The notes under the pieces were generated by a model. That model was not told the origin of the DNA. It ran no database searches and saw only the letters and a list, made by a program, of their open reading frames with translations. A DNA stretch of 6,503 nt from a bacterium (GTDB lineage: Bacteria > Verrucomicrobiota > Verrucomicrobiae > JAJYAR01), in the NCBI GenBank assembly GCA_021779435.1, contig JAJYAR010000167.1, positions 1 through 6,503 on the forward strand, in the 5' to 3' direction. Shown one piece after another: positions 1 through 6,503 of the stretch (positions are counted from its first letter, which is position 1; the number at the start of each line of letters is the position of its first letter). A program made the translations under genes and the position numbers.

Positions 1-5
1 TCTTG

Positions 6-80
6 ACCGCGAAGCACGCGAACGGGCGCGAAAGCGTGTGGCGTTCCCGGACCTTCGCGTCTGTTCGCGAACTTGGCGGT
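6..80. repeat. Long imperfect inverted repeat made of CGCGAA units
   Basis: The left arm (6-34) and the reverse complement of the right arm (52-80) match at 23 of 29 positions without gaps, around a 17-nt spacer. Within the arms CGCGAA occurs at 8-13, 17-22 and 27-32, and its complement TTCGCG at 54-59 and 64-69, giving a period of 9-10 bp. Two of the six mismatches become G-U pairs in a plus-strand transcript, so the hairpin is slightly better in that direction. The sequence lies between the end of the beta-galactosidase gene and the window edge. It looks like a dispersed extragenic palindromic repeat of the type with tandem GCGAA or GCAAAG units seen in several bacterial phyla. Whether it is repeated elsewhere in this genome cannot be seen here. 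Confidence 0.6.
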
Positions 81-135
81 TCACAGGGTTTGGAGGTATG
101 GTCCAATGCCGCTGCACCCAACAGCGCCGCGTCTG

Positions 136-156
136 CTTCCGGACATCCGCCGGAAG
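136..156. repeat. Perfect 7-bp inverted repeat downstream of the beta-galactosidase gene
   Basis: CTTCCGG (136-142) and CCGGAAG (150-156) are exact reverse complements around a 7-nt loop. The hairpin begins about 57 nt past the beta-galactosidase stop in its direction of transcription. No T-run follows on either strand, so it is not a classical intrinsic terminator. It could stabilise the 3' end of the mRNA or be chance structure in GC-rich DNA. Confidence 0.4.
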
Positions 157-212
157 GTATTCTCTGTGAACTCTGTGTCGGAGCTCCGGGATCTCTGCCC
201 GGGGGCGTTCGC

Positions 213-3767
<3,555 letters not shown>

Positions 3768-5432
3768 ATGTCACCTGAAGCCGAAATCGCCCGCCGCCGC
3801 ACGTTTGCCATCATTTCGCACCCTGACGCCGGCAAGACGACCCTTACCGAGAAGTTCCTGCTGTACGGCAACGCGATCCACCTCGCGGGAGCGGTGAAGG
3901 ACCGCAAGAACCAGCGGGCAACCACGTCGGACTGGATGGAGCTGGAGAAGCAGCGCGGCATCTCGATCAGCTCAACGGTGTTGCAGTTCGACTACACGGG
4001 TTTCGCCGTGAACCTCCTGGACACTCCGGGACACAAGGACTTCTCGGAGGACACGTACCGGGTACTCACCGCCGTCGACGCCGCCCTGATGGTGATCGAT
4101 GCGGCGAAGGGCGTGGAAACCCAGACGCGCAAGCTGTTCGAAGTGTGTCGTCGCCGGGGCGTTCCAATCTTCACGTTCATGAACAAGTGCGACCGGCCCA
4201 CCCGGAACGCGCTCGAACTGCTCGATGAACTCGAGACGGTCCTGGGCCTGCAGTCCTCGCCGGTAGTATGGCCGCTGGGCAACGGTCCGGGGTTCCGCGG
4301 AGTCTTCGACCGGCGGACACGACAAGTGCACCTTTTTCAGCGCGTCCCCGGAGGCGCGTACCAGGCGCCCGTCCAGGTCACCTCGCTCGACGATCCGCTT
4401 GTCCGCGAAAAACTCGACGACGACACGTACGCCGAGGTGAAGGAGCAGCTCGAGATGCTCGATGGCGCCGGGCATCCGTTCGACCTCGACGCCGTGCGAG
4501 GCGGCCGCCAGACGCCGGTGTATTTCGGCAGCGCCGTGAACAACTTCGGCATTCAGTTGCTTCTCGACGGCTTCCTGCAGGATTCCGTTCCCCCGGCCCC
4601 GCGTCGCCGCGCGCTCCGAGCTCCGGGCGCCGCTGCGACGCCTGCCGCCGCCACGGAGCCCGCAAAGGACGGCATCGTGCCAGTACAGGACCCGAAGTTC
4701 TCCGGCTTCATCTTCAAGATCCAGGCCAACATGGACCCGAAGCATCGCGACCGCATCGCGTTCCTGCGGGTGTGCTCGGGCAAGTTCGAGCGCGACATGA
4801 CCGTCGTGCACTCGCGGACCGGCAAGACCGTCCGGCTCTCATCCTCGCACAAGCTCTTCGGTCAGGAACGCGAAACGATCAACGAAGCGTGGCCCGGCGA
4901 CGTCATCGGCCTGGTCGGCCACAGCGAATTCGGCATCGGCGACACGCTGACGGAGGATCGCGACATCGTGTATGACGAGATCCCGCGGTTTCCGCCGGAG
5001 GTGTTCTCGTTCATCTCGAATCCGAATCCCTCGGACGCGAAGAAGTACCGCGCCGGGATTGAACAGTTGCTGCAGGAAGGCGTTGTGCAGGCGTTTCAGG
5101 CCCGCAACGCGCCGCCCGGGGCAACGCTCCTCGCGGCGGTTGGACCGCTGCAGTTCGAAGTCGTGCAGTGGCGACTCCAGAGCGAATACAACGCGGAGTC
5201 CCGGCTGACCCCGACGACGTGGACGCTCATGCGGTGGATCGAGCCCCACCCCTCGCTCGCCGACCCCTCGCGGCTTGTCGTGGCGACCGGCGTGAGCTTT
5301 GGGACGGACAAGTTCGACCACCCGGTCGTGTTCTTCCCGAACGACTGGACGATGCGGTATTTTCAGGAGAAGAACCCGGACCTGAAGCTCCACGAACTCC
5401 CGCTGGAGCAGGCGCACACGCTGGACCAGTAG
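3768..5432 (+). CDS. prfC: Peptide chain release factor 3 (RF3), translational GTPase
   Basis: This 554-residue cytoplasmic GTPase binds the ribosome after peptide release and uses GTP to eject RF1 or RF2 so they can be recycled. The GTPase motifs are in order: P-loop SHPDAGKTT (17-25), switch I region RGIS (63-66), DTPGH (85-89), NKCD (139-142) and the GSA of the G5 loop (255-257 region, in FGSAVNNFG). The RF3-specific part follows, with SGFIFKIQANMDPKHRDRIAF beginning at 312, domain II to about residue 400, and the C-terminal domain with GPLQFEVVQWRLQSEYN (459-475). The start matches the usual RF3 N-terminus, where a short charged stretch leads into RRTFAIISHPD, although no Shine-Dalgarno sequence is visible. 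It is about 25 residues longer than E. coli RF3 (529), mainly from an Ala/Pro/Arg-rich insertion at about 277-302 between the G domain and domain II. The fourth GTPase motif reads NKCD where NKLD or NKxD is usual; this still fits the consensus. The gene is divergent from the beta-galactosidase gene and convergent with the unknown gene, so it is probably transcribed alone. Confidence 0.96.
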   Translation: MSPEAEIARRRTFAIISHPDAGKTTLTEKFLLYGNAIHLAGAVKDRKNQRATTSDWMELEKQRGISISSTVLQFDYTGFAVNLLDTPGHKDFSEDTYRVLTAVDAALMVIDAAKGVETQTRKLFEVCRRRGVPIFTFMNKCDRPTRNALELLDELETVLGLQSSPVVWPLGNGPGFRGVFDRRTRQVHLFQRVPGGAYQAPVQVTSLDDPLVREKLDDDTYAEVKEQLEMLDGAGHPFDLDAVRGGRQTPVYFGSAVNNFGIQLLLDGFLQDSVPPAPRRRALRAPGAAATPAAATEPAKDGIVPVQDPKFSGFIFKIQANMDPKHRDRIAFLRVCSGKFERDMTVVHSRTGKTVRLSSSHKLFGQERETINEAWPGDVIGLVGHSEFGIGDTLTEDRDIVYDEIPRFPPEVFSFISNPNPSDAKKYRAGIEQLLQEGVVQAFQARNAPPGATLLAAVGPLQFEVVQWRLQSEYNAESRLTPTTWTLMRWIEPHPSLADPSRLVVATGVSFGTDKFDHPVVFFPNDWTMRYFQEKNPDLKLHELPLEQAHTLDQ

Positions 5433-5447
5433 CGGCGCACCGGCCAC

Positions 5448-5474
5448 AAAAAAGGCCACCTTGCGGCGGCCTTT
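5448..5474 (-). terminator. Intrinsic terminator between convergent genes, best on the minus strand
   Basis: AAAGGCC (5451-5457) pairs with GGCCTTT (5468-5474). Two further C-G pairs (5459-5460 with 5465-5466) close a TTGC loop after one mismatch. Read on the minus strand, the stem is followed by a run of six T (5453-5448), and it begins only 5 nt after the stop of the unknown gene. Read on the plus strand it lies 18 nt after the prfC stop, but only three T follow the stem and then the sequence breaks up. It therefore most likely ends the minus-strand gene and may weakly serve prfC as well. Confidence 0.75.
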
Positions 5475-5479
5475 GAGAA

Positions 5480-6503
5480 TCAGGTGGCTGGCTGTTCCGA
5501 TTTCGGCTCGGGTGCCGGCTCGACGGGGGCCGCAGGATCGGCAGGAATCTCACCCGTGGGCGCGACACCGGCGCCCTCGGCGGGAGCGGCTTCCGAAGGA
5601 GCGGGCTCCGACGGCGTTTCCGCGGGGGCTGCCACTGCCGCAGGCTCGGACTGCGCCGACGCCGGGGCTTCCGGGAAGTTCTCCGGATCGTTCTCGGAGG
5701 CTTCGACCTCCCGCTTTCGAGCCTCGACCATCGGCGGCGGCGCGAAGAGACGGCCGTCGATGAATTCGGTGACGTAGCCCTCGCGAACGAGCCAGAGAAG
5801 GTCGCCCTGCATCCGGGAAACCTTGGCACGCTCCTCGACGGACAACGCTGCATCGGGACGCGGCGCCTCGGGCGCGACCGCCGGCTTCGCGGCGGAGTCA
5901 GCCGCCACCTGCTCGGTCGGAGCCAGCTCCGCGGGCCGCTGCGGCACCGCCATCTGGATCCCAAGGAACTTCGTGGGCAGCTCGCTCGCGCGAATCATCG
6001 GGTTGGCCTCGATGTACGCGATAAGGGCGCCGATCGTATCCGAGAACGTCTGACCGGGGACGCGGAACTTGCGCTTCACCGCACAGACGTAGGACACGCC
6101 CTTGGAACCCTTCTTGAAGATCGTGAAGTGTTCGCGGCGGAGACGACCGCGGAGCGCGTTCGCCGTGTCGAGCGGGAACCTGCGCTGGCGATCGAGCGCG
6201 CCTTCAATGGCGCGACGAATTTCGCCGGGAGGAAGCTGCTCGCCGATCTTGCCGTGGAACCGGGCGGTCTCGGCAGTGCGCACAACCTTGTCGCGAGCCT
6301 GCGAGAGTAGGTAGATGCGGGCATCCTCAAGCGTGTCGAACGCCGGCACGACCGGAGCCGCGGGTGCGGCGGGTGCCGGTGCGGCAGCCTGCTCGGCGCC
6401 TCCGCTGGTCTGGCAGTCCACAACCGCCGTCAGTGGGCGCGCATTGAGCTCCGGGGTGCTGCTGAGCTTGAATTCGAGCAGGCCGCGCGGCGCCAGCACG
6501 GCG
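5480..6503 (-). CDS. Unrecognised Ala/Pro-rich protein, 5' end beyond the window
   Basis: I do not recognise this protein. The frame is open to the right edge. The only start-like codon near the edge is a GTG at 6497-6499, and the first in-frame Met is about 168 residues in, so the true start is probably outside. Numbering from the GTG gives 339 residues. An Ala/Pro linker (36-52) precedes a charged, low-glycine core of about 54-182. The core has predicted helical stretches (TLEDARIYLLSQARDKVV, IRRAIEGALDRQRRF) and a basic beta-like patch, HFTIFKKGSKGVSYVCAVKRKF (124-145). After a second Ala/Pro linker comes a short module of about 218-256, with SRMQGDLLWLVREGYVTEF and DGRLFAPPP, whose helix-then-hairpin pattern could be a winged-helix end. 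The tail (261-339) is low-complexity Ala, Pro and Glu. There is no signal peptide or membrane segment in the visible part. A nucleic-acid-binding role is only a guess from the basic patch and the winged-helix-like module. Confidence 0.8.
   Translation of the reverse strand, partial: AVLAPRGLLEFKLSSTPELNARPLTAVVDCQTSGGAEQAAAPAPAAPAAPVVPAFDTLEDARIYLLSQARDKVVRTAETARFHGKIGEQLPPGEIRRAIEGALDRQRRFPLDTANALRGRLRREHFTIFKKGSKGVSYVCAVKRKFRVPGQTFSDTIGALIAYIEANPMIRASELPTKFLGIQMAVPQRPAELAPTEQVAADSAAKPAVAPEAPRPDAALSVEERAKVSRMQGDLLWLVREGYVTEFIDGRLFAPPPMVEARKREVEASENDPENFPEAPASAQSEPAAVAAPAETPSEPAPSEAAPAEGAGVAPTGEIPADPAAPVEPAPEPKSEQPAT

Larger units (their letters stand above)
1..212. other. Non-coding flank downstream of the beta-galactosidase gene
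   Basis: No credible gene is visible here. Open frames that cross the stretch continue into the antisense of the beta-galactosidase gene and resemble no protein family. The stretch holds a long imperfect inverted repeat (6-80), a perfect 7-bp inverted repeat (136-142 with 150-156), an 8-bp inverted pair GTTCACAG / CTGTGAAC (79-86 with 164-171) and a short direct repeat CTCTGTG (162-168 and 171-177). A GC-rich 5-bp hairpin (186-190 with 198-202) lies just past the beta-galactosidase stop but has no T-run. Termination of that gene may therefore be Rho-dependent or rely on these structures; this is inference. Confidence 0.6.

Noticed and set aside
186..202. GC hairpin CCGGG / CCCGG just past the beta-galactosidase stop as a terminator
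   Set aside because: The stem is only 5 bp and no T-run follows on the minus strand, so it does not meet the pattern of an intrinsic terminator.
3972..4811. A 279-residue minus-strand open frame inside prfC
   Set aside because: It lies wholly opposite conserved RF3 GTPase motifs, and its composition is that of a shadow frame.
5483..5719. The Ala/Pro/Glu-rich tail of the unknown gene as a true tandem repeat
   Set aside because: Composition is strongly biased, but no fixed repeat unit or period could be seen. It is better described as low complexity.

Overview
The window is a GC-rich bacterial chromosomal segment with three protein-coding genes and no tRNA, rRNA, CRISPR array, integrase or transposase that I can see. 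From left to right it holds: a 212-bp non-coding flank with inverted repeats; a large minus-strand gene for an exported GH2-family beta-galactosidase (213-3491); a 276-bp divergent intergenic region; a plus-strand gene for peptide chain release factor 3, prfC (3768-5432); a short convergent gap with an intrinsic terminator hairpin; and the 3' part of a minus-strand gene for an Ala/Pro-rich protein I do not recognise, which runs off the right edge.

The organism is probably Gram-negative. The beta-galactosidase starts with a clean Sec-type signal peptide, and it has the long exported architecture common in polysaccharide-degrading Bacteroidetes, Planctomycetes and Verrucomicrobia. High GC, no visible Shine-Dalgarno sequence before either complete gene, and an Ala/Pro/Glu-rich unknown protein would fit a verrucomicrobial (Opitutaceae-like) genome. 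That assignment is an inference from general resemblance and has low confidence.

The three genes do not form an operon. lacZ-like and prfC are divergent, and prfC and the unknown gene are convergent. The functions (extracytoplasmic galactoside hydrolysis, translation termination, unknown) do not suggest one pathway.

I found no convincing new biological system. The items most worth a second look are the long imperfect inverted repeat built from CGCGAA units at the far left, the unrecognised two-module protein at the right, the Ala/Pro insertion and NKCD motif in RF3, and the shared terminator between the convergent genes.
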